64,000 bases of DNA from an uncultured Eubacteriales bacterium. Its GTDB lineage: Bacteria; Bacillota; Clostridia; Peptostreptococcales; Anaerovoracaceae. A program made the translations under genes and the position numbers. Shown here in pieces: positions 38,052 to 47,044 of the stretch. The stretch spans positions 124,001 through 188,000 of the forward strand of contig CADAEH010000001.1 of the NCBI GenBank assembly GCA_902786855.1, written 5' to 3'. Under the pieces are notes generated by a model that had not been told where the DNA came from, did no database searches, and was given only the letters and a program-made list of their open reading frames with translations. Within the stretch, counting starts at the first letter, position 1, and each line of letters starts with the position of its first letter.

Positions 38052-39665
38052 GTGAAGATAAAAATACCAAGTGTAAAAAAGAATAAAAAAGACGCGCAGC
38101 CTGAGGGCCCTGTCTTTGACATGACAGGCGGCAGCGATAATACCTACGCAGATCGCAATACTGCGGCAAGCCCGATTGATGTACCTGAAAAGAAAAAGCC
38201 CGGCAAAAAATCTTTTGGCGGACGCATCAAAAAAGGTTCCGGTAAAAACGTCCTTAAAGGTGTTGGCAAGAAGCTCCACAGAGGATCAGAAAAAGACACG
38301 CCTAAGGAAGTTGACATAGTCAGGATCCCTGATCCTTCATCCAGTCTCCTCATGTCGGATGGGGATGGTTTTTCCGTAAACGTACGTAACTCTGAGCCGA
38401 TCATCAAGTGCCTCAGCGTGGAAAAAGGACCACAGAAATGGACAAGAGATCTGCAGCTCAACATCGCTTCTGCTATGATCGTGATGTCGCTGTTCGCCCT
38501 GCTCCTGATGGCCGGCGAAACTCCTGAGCTGCTGTTCTTTATTCTGCCGGGATTCGCTGTATACATGCTCATAGCAGAGTTGGGCACTTTTGAGAAGGAA
38601 AAGCTTCAGCTGTATATCGGCGCAGTGATGGGCGTGGCGCTCATAGCAACTCTCGTGATTTTCCGTAAATATATCGGAAACGGCTGGGGACTGATCATGG
38701 ATCAGTTCTATGACATTGCAGAGGCTGAGCAAGCTTATGTTTATGACAGGTTCGACATAGGTTCGACTGGCCAGGACAACCCGGATCTATGTATGCAGGT
38801 AGCTCTGATGTGGGCTTCTTCGCTGTTTGGTCTGCTCACAGCCCTTCCATCGGCTAATATCAGAAGAATCGTTTCATTAGTCATTGCGGGCTTCAACATG
38901 ATCGCATTTGCTTACTACGGCGTCATTCCTTCATGGATCTGCATAGGTGTGCTGGCGGCAGCTCTGGCTTTCGTTCTCTCGCGGGGAAGTTTTGTGTCAT
39001 CACTTACGGTACTGCTCGCAGCTCTCATAGTTTTTGGCGCTATATGGCTGATCGATCCCGGCGAGAGCTACGGGATATCGAGGGCAGACGAGAACTTCAG
39101 AGACCGTTTTGCACTCAGATCATCTTACCTTGACGGCGGTACCAGCGATCTGGGTAATTCAGATCTTGATACCATGGATGACCAGCAGGAACAGGATGCA
39201 GAAAATAATAACGCGGGGTTCCTGTCTGAAAATAAATGGGTCGTAGCCGTTGTTATAATCGTACTGATACTTGCAGCGCTCGGAGCGGCAGGATGGATCT
39301 TCATGAAGAGGCTGAGGAAACGCCAGGCGGCGAACCGTGCAGGTATCGACAGCGCTGATCCGCGGGAAGCGATAGTTGCGATGTTCCCTTATGCGGTCAG
39401 ATGGCTCCAGCCGGCAGGCATCGATGTGACGGGTAAGACTTTTGTCTCGCTTACACCGATGATCCGTGCGGATGTTTCCGAGCAGTATGCAGAAAGATAC
39501 ACAAACATGTATGAACTCTGGAAAGAAGCGGCGTACAGCGACCACGAAATGACAGAGGACAGAAGAGGCGAGATGAAGAACTTCCTCGGCGATACAATGA
39601 AAATGATCGCCGACAGGAGTGATATAGGCGCCAAGATCCGTAATACAGTGAAGTATGCTTTATAA
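38052..39665 (+). CDS. Multi-pass membrane protein with DUF4129-like C-terminus (transglutaminase-less TgpA-like)
   Basis: 537 aa. An unusually basic cytoplasmic N-terminus (about 1-130, rich in Lys/Pro) leads to six or more membrane segments between about 135 and 335. After these come a short acidic extracellular loop (DTMDDQQEQDAENNN), one more segment near 395-415, and a C-terminal region like DUF4129 (REAIVAMFPYAVRWLQPAGIDV). In related operons this slot holds a TgpA-like protein with an extracellular transglutaminase domain between the last two segments; here that domain is absent. The start is a GTG with no clear ribosome site, 110 nt after DUF58, so it is uncertain. Confidence 0.75.
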   Translation: MKIKIPSVKKNKKDAQPEGPVFDMTGGSDNTYADRNTAASPIDVPEKKKPGKKSFGGRIKKGSGKNVLKGVGKKLHRGSEKDTPKEVDIVRIPDPSSSLLMSDGDGFSVNVRNSEPIIKCLSVEKGPQKWTRDLQLNIASAMIVMSLFALLLMAGETPELLFFILPGFAVYMLIAELGTFEKEKLQLYIGAVMGVALIATLVIFRKYIGNGWGLIMDQFYDIAEAEQAYVYDRFDIGSTGQDNPDLCMQVALMWASSLFGLLTALPSANIRRIVSLVIAGFNMIAFAYYGVIPSWICIGVLAAALAFVLSRGSFVSSLTVLLAALIVFGAIWLIDPGESYGISRADENFRDRFALRSSYLDGGTSDLGNSDLDTMDDQQEQDAENNNAGFLSENKWVVAVVIIVLILAALGAAGWIFMKRLRKRQAANRAGIDSADPREAIVAMFPYAVRWLQPAGIDVTGKTFVSLTPMIRADVSEQYAERYTNMYELWKEAAYSDHEMTEDRRGEMKNFLGDTMKMIADRSDIGAKIRNTVKYAL

Positions 39666-39695
39666 GCAGTTCTCAAAAAAGAAAGAAGCCAGAAA

Positions 39696-41081
39696 ATGAA
39701 GACGAAAACAGGCAACAGAATATTAAAGATTCTTTGCATCGCGGCAGTATTCGTACTGATGCTGATTTTGAGCGGCTGCAGAACAAGAATCTCAAACAAC
39801 AACGAGGTGAACAACGTCATGTATGATGACGGCGGTTACATGCAGGAAGAATACGACATGAGAAGAGAAGATCTCGATCTTTCTACTGCAAAAAAGCCTG
39901 TGTTCACCGGATTTGGCAATCCTGAAGAGGAAGAAGACGAGGACTATGATTTTGGCGAAGACGGACAGGCCCTCGAGGACTATGAGCCTGATGAATTTGA
40001 GGATGAAGTCGATGACAGCAACCCGCCTCTTCCTAATTCCAGTACCACAACTACCCCGGGAACCGGCACCGTTAAGAGGCGTGTGATAACCAATAATGCA
40101 CCGGTAGTTATCACTGTTACCCTTAACCCGAACGGCGGTAAGTGCAAAACAAAAACATTAGCAGTCAGGAAAGACGGCAAATACGGCATCCTTCCGACAC
40201 CGACAAGAGATGATTATACCTTCACAGGCTGGTATACGAAAAAAGAAGACGGCAAGGGTAAAAAGGTAACATCAACGACAAAGGTGGCTTCGACGACCAA
40301 CCACACTCTGTACGCTCATTGGAAGAAGGGCGAAGAAAAGAAGGAAGAAGATACAAAACCAGCAGATACGACGCCAACAACACCTACTACCCCGACCGAA
40401 GAGACTAAGCAGGAGTTTACAGTTACTTTCGATCTGAATGCAGCTGATGCCACATTCACAGAAGGCGGAGGAAATCTTACCGTTAAAGATGGAGAAACAT
40501 ACGGCAGCCTTCCAAAAGCAGAAAGACCGAAGTATAAATTCAAAGGCTGGAGCACATCTTCGTCCGGAACAAGTACAGTCAGCAGCGGAGACAAGGTCAC
40601 ACAGAGCCATACCCTGTATGCAGTGTGGGATGAAGACTCGAAAGGCTATTGGGAAGCCCAGCTTGCCGACAGCGTCAAGGCCGCAGATAAATACAGCTAC
40701 AAGAGTCTTGACGGAAAAAATGATTCATTCCTTCAGGACAGCGGATTGTCCAAGGGCAAGAACCCTGATTATCTCGTAGTATTCGGGAATGAGTCGGATG
40801 CGGAGAAGGCAGATACTAAGGAGGATAATCCTGATCACACAAGAATACTATACATTCCAAAGAGCGATGCCGGCGGGAAGAAGGAACTGATACACAAGAT
40901 ATATGTCTTCAATTATCTGTATTCGGGTCTAGACGCAGCTCAGGCAGAGGAAGATCTTGGCGTTTCCGACGAGGATTATTTCAATAAGATAGGAGAGTAT
41001 GAGTCGAGCTGGACTGATGACGGTGGTGATGACGGCGGTAGCTCAGGTGATGGTGGTGCCGGAGAGGGCACAGAGCCATAG
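39696..41081 (+). CDS. Lipoprotein with two InlB-type (Listeria-Bacteroides) beta-grasp repeats
   Basis: 461 aa. A signal peptide with lipobox LSGC near residue 25-28 precedes a very acidic region (about 60-120, PEEEEDEDYDFGEDG). A Thr/Pro linker follows. Two repeats at about 145-210 (LNPNGGKC...FTGWYTKKEDGKG...HTLYAHW) and about 245-315 (FDLNAADA...FKGWSTSSSG...HTLYAVW) are of the Flg_new/InlB B-repeat type. A C-terminal domain (about 320-435) and a Gly/Asp tail end it. It is 30 nt downstream of the preceding membrane protein, so it is the fourth member of the MoxR operon and probably its surface component. Confidence 0.85.
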   Translation: MKTKTGNRILKILCIAAVFVLMLILSGCRTRISNNNEVNNVMYDDGGYMQEEYDMRREDLDLSTAKKPVFTGFGNPEEEEDEDYDFGEDGQALEDYEPDEFEDEVDDSNPPLPNSSTTTTPGTGTVKRRVITNNAPVVITVTLNPNGGKCKTKTLAVRKDGKYGILPTPTRDDYTFTGWYTKKEDGKGKKVTSTTKVASTTNHTLYAHWKKGEEKKEEDTKPADTTPTTPTTPTEETKQEFTVTFDLNAADATFTEGGGNLTVKDGETYGSLPKAERPKYKFKGWSTSSSGTSTVSSGDKVTQSHTLYAVWDEDSKGYWEAQLADSVKAADKYSYKSLDGKNDSFLQDSGLSKGKNPDYLVVFGNESDAEKADTKEDNPDHTRILYIPKSDAGGKKELIHKIYVFNYLYSGLDAAQAEEDLGVSDEDYFNKIGEYESSWTDDGGDDGGSSGDGGAGEGTEP

Positions 41082-41191
41082 GCTGTTAATTGTGTAACCC
41101 ACTGCAAAAGAATCAATCTGTTTTGCAAATGGAATGAGCGATAGCAATCGATAATGATTTGTAAAAAAGTATAAGTAACGGGGACTGTAAC

Positions 41192-42292
41192 GTGAAGAAA
41201 AAAGGCAGGGTTGCGATAATAAGCCGTGAGAGTGATGAGCCGACGATGGACATCGCGATGCTTGATGCGGAGCTGAAGAAGCGGGGCATCAGCACTGAGG
41301 TGCTGACCAAGCTTTTTACCAAGGACAAGTCTTCAGGATCTGCGGCAAGCTACTTTGGACATGTCATGAAACAGACGGCGGCCATTGCGAGGGCTGATGT
41401 GGTCGTGGTGGATACTTATTGCATCCCGGTCAGCATGCTGCCTCACACCCGCAGGACCAAAGTCATACAGATATGGCACGCTCTGAGTGCTGTCAAGAAA
41501 TTTGGCTGGCAGACTGTCGGCAGTGAAGACGGCACGTCTGAGAGGACTGCAAAACTGATGCGCATGCACAAGGGGTATGACTATGTGATCAGTGCGAGCG
41601 ATGTCACTGCAGACCATTTTGCCGAAGCTTTCAGGACTGACAGAAGCAAAGTCGTGAAGCTCGGGCTGCCGAGGATCGACTATATACTGGATGTGACGCA
41701 GGGCGATGGACGTTACCGTGCTATCGGTGCAATGTATGCTCTGCATCCGGAACTCGCGCAGAGTGAAAAGAAGATCGTTTTGTACGCACCGACCTTCCGC
41801 AAGGGAAGCGTGCCTGATGTGAAGGGGCTTGCAGAAGCACTCGACCCGGAGCGCTATCAGCTGATAGTAAAACTGCACCCGCTTTACAGAGGTGAGGCTG
41901 AGATGCCGCAGGCGGACAATATAATATATGAAGAGGGCATCCAGACATACGATCTGCTTGCCGCCGCTGATGTGGTGATCAGCGATTACTCATCACTCGT
42001 TGTAGAGGCGAGCCTTGCTGACAAACCGATGTATCTTTACACCTACGATATTGATGAGTATAGCAGGACGACCGGGCTCAATATGGATTTTGCATCGGAG
42101 GCGATAGCAAAATACGTATACAAGGATGCTGCAGAGCTTGCGGCAGCTATGGACAAGGAACTGCCTGAAGATGCTGAAGATCCATATGACCTGGAAGCAC
42201 TGAGGACATTCAGGGACAAGTATATAGATGTAGATAAGAAAAACTGCACCGGGCAGCTCGCGGATTTCATCGAGAGCCTGCTTGGCAAATAG
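41192..42292 (+). CDS. CDP-glycerol glycerophosphotransferase family protein (TagB/TarF-like)
   Basis: 366-aa GT-B-type enzyme of the family that transfers glycerol-phosphate to teichoic-acid precursors on the inner membrane face. Family motifs: IQIWHALSAVKKFGW, the KLGLPRIDYI block, KIVLYAPTFRKGS, IVKLHP, and VVISDYSSLVVEASLADKPMYLY. The start is a GTG. It stands alone without other teichoic-acid genes in the window, so substrate and polymer are uncertain. A terminator follows. Confidence 0.88.
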   Translation: MKKKGRVAIISRESDEPTMDIAMLDAELKKRGISTEVLTKLFTKDKSSGSAASYFGHVMKQTAAIARADVVVVDTYCIPVSMLPHTRRTKVIQIWHALSAVKKFGWQTVGSEDGTSERTAKLMRMHKGYDYVISASDVTADHFAEAFRTDRSKVVKLGLPRIDYILDVTQGDGRYRAIGAMYALHPELAQSEKKIVLYAPTFRKGSVPDVKGLAEALDPERYQLIVKLHPLYRGEAEMPQADNIIYEEGIQTYDLLAAADVVISDYSSLVVEASLADKPMYLYTYDIDEYSRTTGLNMDFASEAIAKYVYKDAAELAAAMDKELPEDAEDPYDLEALRTFRDKYIDVDKKNCTGQLADFIESLLGK

Positions 42293-42321
42293 AGCAGGGG
42301 TATTACTCTGCGTATCAAAAG

Positions 42322-42352
42322 GAGGGAGATGTTGAAAACACCTCTCTCGTTT
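42322..42352 (+). terminator. Intrinsic terminator after the CDP-glycerol transferase gene
   Basis: GAGGGAGATGTT pairs with AACACCTCTCTC with two G-T pairs around a 3-nt loop, followed by GTTTT. Confidence 0.7.
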
Positions 42353-42418
42353 TATATATATGAATTATCGACTGTTTAGGTTTGAAATTGTGTTAAGACC
42401 CGAAAGAGGAGATCAGCT

Positions 42419-45286
42419 ATGAAAAAAAGACTTGCACTGCTGCTCGCACTGACGCTGGTATTCAGCGGCTTGACTGCTTTTGCCGAGGAGGGAAATGTAT
42501 ATGCCGCAGCTAAGAAATCTGCAAAAATAAAGAAGGTCACTTCGCTCAAGGCACAGTCCCAGGGCAAAAACAGCATCAGGCTGAACTGGAAGGATAAGAA
42601 GAATAAAAAGAAGAAGATAAGCGGCTATGCGATCTATCGCGACGGCAAGCTCATTCAGCGTGTGAGAAAAAAGAAGAAATCTTTTGTAGACACCGGTCTT
42701 CAGGCGGGTACTTCATACACGTACAAAGTAAAGGCATATAAGACCTATAAAACTAAAAAATGGTACAACAAGAAGACTCTGAAGTGGCAGAAGAAAAAGC
42801 CGGCTAAGAAATACCGCGGCAAGAGCAAGAAGGTCAAAGCTTATAAATACGGCAAAGCGTCACCTGCTGCAACAGCAACGACAGATCCGGAAGACGGTCC
42901 CGCGCCGCCCCCTGCAGGACAGGGGGAAGACCCGTCGAAATCGTTCAGCTATGGCAAAAATGATGACGGCACTGTAACGCTGACATCTTACAACGGCAAT
43001 GAAGCCGAAGTGAATGTCCCTTCTGAGATAGGCGGCGCGAAAGTTACCGGAATAGCAAAGGAATGCTTCCGCAACAATGTGGATCTGGTAAAACTCACAG
43101 TTCCTGAAGGAGTGACTTCGATCGGAGACTATGCTTTTGAGTGCTGCAGCAAAATGCAGAGCGCTGCCCTGCCTAAGTCACTTATCAGTATCGGAAAGGG
43201 TGCTTTCTCGGGCTGCGGCCTGCTTACATCATTGGATCTCGGAGGAGTTCAGAATATCGGCAAGGGCGCATTCCTCTACTGCCTCAGTCTGAAGAGTGTA
43301 GCGCTTCCGGCAAGCCTGTCGAACATGGGAGACTTCGCTTTTGCCGGATGCCACGCACTTGAATCCGTTGAGTTCAAGGGAAACAATATCACAGATCTCC
43401 CTGACAGAGCTTTCTGCAACTGCAAGAGCCTGTCAACTGTAAAACTTGCGGACAGTATAGATACGATAGGCAAGAGAGCCTTCTCGCGGTGTGCATTGCT
43501 TGAGTCTGTTACGATGCCTTCGTCGCTTAGTCATATAACAGAATATGCTTTTGAAGATTGTCATAAACTGTCATCTGTAAAGTTCACCGGCGGAGCCGTT
43601 TATGTTGGGAAATATGCATTCTCCAATCATCCTTACTATGCACCCGGCGGCAAAACAGAGCTCCTGATCGCATTCCCGTCCGGTACAGCATTTGAAGAGA
43701 ACGCACTCAGTTCATCCAATCTCTGCGGCATCTCAATTGTGGATGGTCCTTATTCTCAGTATGAAGGAGACGGGTCACTGTACACGGAGGATGGACTGAC
43801 CCTCGTCAAATACTTCCCGTATATTTATGAGGACGGAGAATTCATCAAGACAGAGGATGCTGAAAAAGGCGAATTCAGAGTTCCTTACGGTGTGACCGGG
43901 ATAGCTGATAATTCGCTCGACGGAACTGAACTGAATGTTGTCAGCCTGCCGCCGACAATGACAGATTTCAGTGGAGCAGCTTTTGGCAGGACACGCATAA
44001 AGTCAGTGGTGATAAGAGAAAACGATCCTGCTGACCCGGAGGATCCGGACGATCCTGTTATACCGGAATATGTCATGCATGACGGTTGTATTTATTCAAG
44101 TGACGGGACGCACCTGGTCAGGTTCTCGAAGTATATCCAGGATGAATCGGGCAATATGATCGTTAATCCTGCTATCGATGGATCAGGCGTGTTCACTGTT
44201 CCGGATGCAGTAGAGGTCATCGATCCATATGCTTTCTCGACTGCAGGCAAAGTGACAGTCAGGTTCACTCCGGGTACAGCGCTCAGAAGGTTGTCAGAAA
44301 AAGCTTTCTATTACAGCGGAATACTTAGGAATATGGTCGATGATTGGCGCCAGTATTATTTTGGATATGTCGATATACCGGAAGGGACAGAAGTCAGTAT
44401 CAGCGCCGATGCTTTCGAAAGTGCCAATGAATACTACGATCCGGATGCAACAAGTGATGACGAAGATGTCTCAGATCCGGAAACGCAGACTCAGGAACCT
44501 ATAGATCAGGAAGACAGTGAACCGGTCGCAGGCGAACCGGAAACAGGCGGACCGGATGTTGTGGAATTTGAATCCATCCTTGGAGGCTCAAGCCAGTTCA
44601 ATGAGGAAGACTATGCTGATTACACTGTTGTCGGAGAAGACTTTGATAACTGGACGAAGCAATATCTTGCCTATAACACAGCACAGGGGTTCCGACCTGA
44701 TGATAAGACCATGCCATACACTATCATGTATAAGGGTGACGAACATTACAGAAGTATGTGCGCTGTGCTCAATCACGATCCTGAAAGAATAAAGTATTCG
44801 ATTGAAAATGTCGGAGATGACTATGAGAAGATGTATCTCATGATGGTTCACGGACTGTTCACTGAGCTTGAACGGTGCAAGATCAGCGACAAGGGCTTCA
44901 TTGTATTCAGCGGCCTGTCAACAGCCAGAGCGGCTAACGTGGGAGGTATAAAAGACCCGACGAAAAAGCCTACACGCGAGCAGCTTGCAGGGCGTGCAGG
45001 CAAAATGTTTACAGCGCCTGACATGATGAGCACGACTGTAACGCTGAAGGTTGCCATGACATTCTCCTCTTCGGATGTAGTCCTGGTGATCTATGCACCT
45101 AAAAAAGCTCTGGATGAAGTCGGATCTGTATGCGTAGACGCTTTCAGCGATCTCTACCCCGGCGAACATGAGATACTTTTCAGCGGGAGCGCAAAATACA
45201 AGATCCTCGACGTCGGTAAGCTGAAAGTAAATGGCGAAGACAAAAAAACATACGTCAGAGTGGAGTTGCTCGGAAAGGCTGGCTAA
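42419..45286 (+). CDS. Secreted BspA-type leucine-rich-repeat protein with ADP-ribosyltransferase-like C-terminal domain
   Basis: 955 aa. A signal peptide (to about residue 22-30) precedes a Lys-rich Fn3-like domain (about 40-150) and a Pro linker. LRR_5/BspA repeats run from about 200 to 410 (VPEGVTSIGDYAFECCSKM, LPKSLISIGKGAFSGC and so on, about 23 aa each). Degenerate repeats reach about 690, then an acidic linker. Residues 727-955 resemble an ADP-ribosyltransferase exoenzyme fold. They comprise a helical lead-in, a GFIVFSGLS strand, the STT motif at 871-873 (PDMMSTTV), and a bi-glutamate EHE at 916-918 (PGEHEILF). The usual Arg of the R-S-E triad is Ser831. Activity and target are unproven. 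AGAGGAG precedes the ATG. Confidence 0.8.
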   Translation: MKKRLALLLALTLVFSGLTAFAEEGNVYAAAKKSAKIKKVTSLKAQSQGKNSIRLNWKDKKNKKKKISGYAIYRDGKLIQRVRKKKKSFVDTGLQAGTSYTYKVKAYKTYKTKKWYNKKTLKWQKKKPAKKYRGKSKKVKAYKYGKASPAATATTDPEDGPAPPPAGQGEDPSKSFSYGKNDDGTVTLTSYNGNEAEVNVPSEIGGAKVTGIAKECFRNNVDLVKLTVPEGVTSIGDYAFECCSKMQSAALPKSLISIGKGAFSGCGLLTSLDLGGVQNIGKGAFLYCLSLKSVALPASLSNMGDFAFAGCHALESVEFKGNNITDLPDRAFCNCKSLSTVKLADSIDTIGKRAFSRCALLESVTMPSSLSHITEYAFEDCHKLSSVKFTGGAVYVGKYAFSNHPYYAPGGKTELLIAFPSGTAFEENALSSSNLCGISIVDGPYSQYEGDGSLYTEDGLTLVKYFPYIYEDGEFIKTEDAEKGEFRVPYGVTGIADNSLDGTELNVVSLPPTMTDFSGAAFGRTRIKSVVIRENDPADPEDPDDPVIPEYVMHDGCIYSSDGTHLVRFSKYIQDESGNMIVNPAIDGSGVFTVPDAVEVIDPYAFSTAGKVTVRFTPGTALRRLSEKAFYYSGILRNMVDDWRQYYFGYVDIPEGTEVSISADAFESANEYYDPDATSDDEDVSDPETQTQEPIDQEDSEPVAGEPETGGPDVVEFESILGGSSQFNEEDYADYTVVGEDFDNWTKQYLAYNTAQGFRPDDKTMPYTIMYKGDEHYRSMCAVLNHDPERIKYSIENVGDDYEKMYLMMVHGLFTELERCKISDKGFIVFSGLSTARAANVGGIKDPTKKPTREQLAGRAGKMFTAPDMMSTTVTLKVAMTFSSSDVVLVIYAPKKALDEVGSVCVDAFSDLYPGEHEILFSGSAKYKILDVGKLKVNGEDKKTYVRVELLGKAG

Positions 45287-45303
45287 AGAATCAGAAAAAG
45301 AAT

Positions 45304-45331
45304 CAGGCATTCCGGAAAACCGGGATGCCTG
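45304..45331. terminator. Bidirectional terminator between the LRR and carboxypeptidase genes
   Basis: CAGGCATTCCGG pairs with CCGGGATGCCTG with one mismatch around AAAA. T-rich sequence follows on both strands. Confidence 0.75.
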
Positions 45332-45360
45332 GATTTGTTTTTCTGAGATCAGTATTTACC

Positions 45361-46608
45361 TCAGTACTTACCTGCGGCGTATTTATTGATGTAGGTATGC
45401 AGCTTCTTGGTGTCCGCCCAGCGCGAGAAACCATAACCGCTGCCGAGGACGACTGTGACATAGGTGCTGCCGCCGTAAGTGTATACTCCGGTGAAGCAGC
45501 ATCCGGCATTGTCCTCAGTTCCAGTCTTGCCGCCGAGGAAATTGCTTATGTAGCTGAAGATCGAGTTTGTGGTCCAGAGTGTCCACTTTTTCTTTTTGCC
45601 GTTCAGACTCCTGATGGTCTTGGACTTGGTAGCCCAGCATTCTCTTATCTCAGGGAATGAGTAAGCATAGGCTGTTAGCTTTGCGAGTTCAACGGCTGTG
45701 GTATAATGCCCGTTCGCATCCAGACCGTGCGGATTGCAGAAATGTGTTTTGTTCCAGCCCATGGAATTGGCTTTGGCATTCATCATGGCGACAAAGTTCG
45801 CCTCTGTGCCGCCGACTCTCTCTGCGACTGCTGTTGCAGCATCGTTAGCTGAAGGCAGCAGCATAGCGTAAAGCAGGTCATGAGTGCTGTAAACATCACC
45901 TTTCTTCATCTTGCCTGCGCTCCAGGGAGTCGCAGCAGCATGCGATGAGACCGTAGTTGTGGTCTCGAGCAGACCGCTTTCAAGCAGCAGTACCGCAGTC
46001 ATCAGCTTGGTGGTACTTGCCTGAGCACGCTTGGTGTCTGAATTCTTGGTATAGATGAGAGTGCCGGTCCCATTGCCGTCTATGCGGTAGATGCAGGCAG
46101 CCTTGGCGGAGAGCTTATAGCTCTTGAGGTTGCGCGTCGTCACCGTGATATTGTCACTGACGGCTTCCTCGGCTTTTTTGGTCGAAGGTACGTAAAGGCG
46201 CCACACGGATGTAGTCTTTTTTCTCTGCTTCTTAGGGATCGTGAACGAGACTTTGGCGCTTTTTGCACTTTTGGTGGTGACAGTTTTGACCGTAGTCCAG
46301 CTGTCAGTAGCTGAGTTATATCTCTGCAGCTTGACCTTGCGCCCACCCTTTGCCGGAGAGACCGTCGCGCTGAACTTGACGGTTTTCTTGTAAGTCTTGT
46401 TGATGACAGCCGGGTAGCCGGTGATCTCGGTGACAGCCTTGGAGGACTCATTTGTTTCATCTGATGCAGCATAGACAGAAGAAACTGAAGCCCAAGGCAG
46501 ATCTGACGTATCAGATAAAACCGGAAATACCGCCGTTATGACCAGCATCAGAGACAGGAATACGGCAGATATTCGTTTGATATGCTCGATTCGATAGAAT
46601 GCTTTCAT
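45361..46608 (-). CDS. D-alanyl-D-alanine carboxypeptidase (PBP5/DacA-type serine hydrolase)
   Basis: 415-aa secreted penicillin-binding protein that trims the terminal D-Ala of peptidoglycan stems. The start ATG 46608 has GAGG upstream. A signal peptide (to about residue 48) is followed by an extra beta-sandwich domain at about 60-160 (VTEITGYPAVINKTYKK..., Big-like). The catalytic domain has SxxK = S198-TTK201 (ASTTKLMTA), SxN = PSANDA and KTG = GGKTGTED. The normal C-terminal PBP5 domain and amphipathic anchor are missing; the protein ends just after the catalytic fold. The N-terminal domain may take over wall targeting. Confidence 0.92.
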   Translation of the reverse strand: MKAFYRIEHIKRISAVFLSLMLVITAVFPVLSDTSDLPWASVSSVYAASDETNESSKAVTEITGYPAVINKTYKKTVKFSATVSPAKGGRKVKLQRYNSATDSWTTVKTVTTKSAKSAKVSFTIPKKQRKKTTSVWRLYVPSTKKAEEAVSDNITVTTRNLKSYKLSAKAACIYRIDGNGTGTLIYTKNSDTKRAQASTTKLMTAVLLLESGLLETTTTVSSHAAATPWSAGKMKKGDVYSTHDLLYAMLLPSANDAATAVAERVGGTEANFVAMMNAKANSMGWNKTHFCNPHGLDANGHYTTAVELAKLTAYAYSFPEIRECWATKSKTIRSLNGKKKKWTLWTTNSIFSYISNFLGGKTGTEDNAGCCFTGVYTYGGSTYVTVVLGSGYGFSRWADTKKLHTYINKYAAGKY

Positions 46609-47044
46609 ACAAAACACCTCTTTACAGACATCCGGTCAGCAAGTGCTGTGTCGGATGATTACACATGAACATGCGCAAGACGGCAATCGATGCAGTCATT
46701 CTGAAGCATACTATGTGCACTATACAATGGGTTGAAAATCAGTGTATCACATAATAAAAGTGCAGGATTATAAAATTTGTTAAGAATGATCCGGAAAAAG
46801 GGATATCGGCGCTAGTTTCAATAATACGCGCCGGACGTTCACTGCCGGTCATCGTATCTGCGATCCCACCATTTTTCAGATCCTCCATATGTGAATTAAT
46901 CAACCATATGTAATGTGTTATATTTCCGCAGTTATGATACAATTACAGCGTTAAGCAAGCATCGATGCCATATCGGCATGATAGAGATCTCTGCAAGACG
47001 GTATGGAATGCATCTGCCGGCTATACTCTGATAAGTATTGAAAA
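46609..47044. other. Intergenic region before the glycan locus
   Basis: 436 nt between divergent genes. I see no convincing gene or RNA. A TACAAT element near 46938 could be a -10 box for the glycosyltransferase operon, but its -35 is poor. Confidence 0.5.

Noticed and set aside
46609-47044. Possible small RNA or gene in the 436-nt gap
   Set aside because: Only short frames, no terminator-promoter pair and no convincing fold could be seen by eye.
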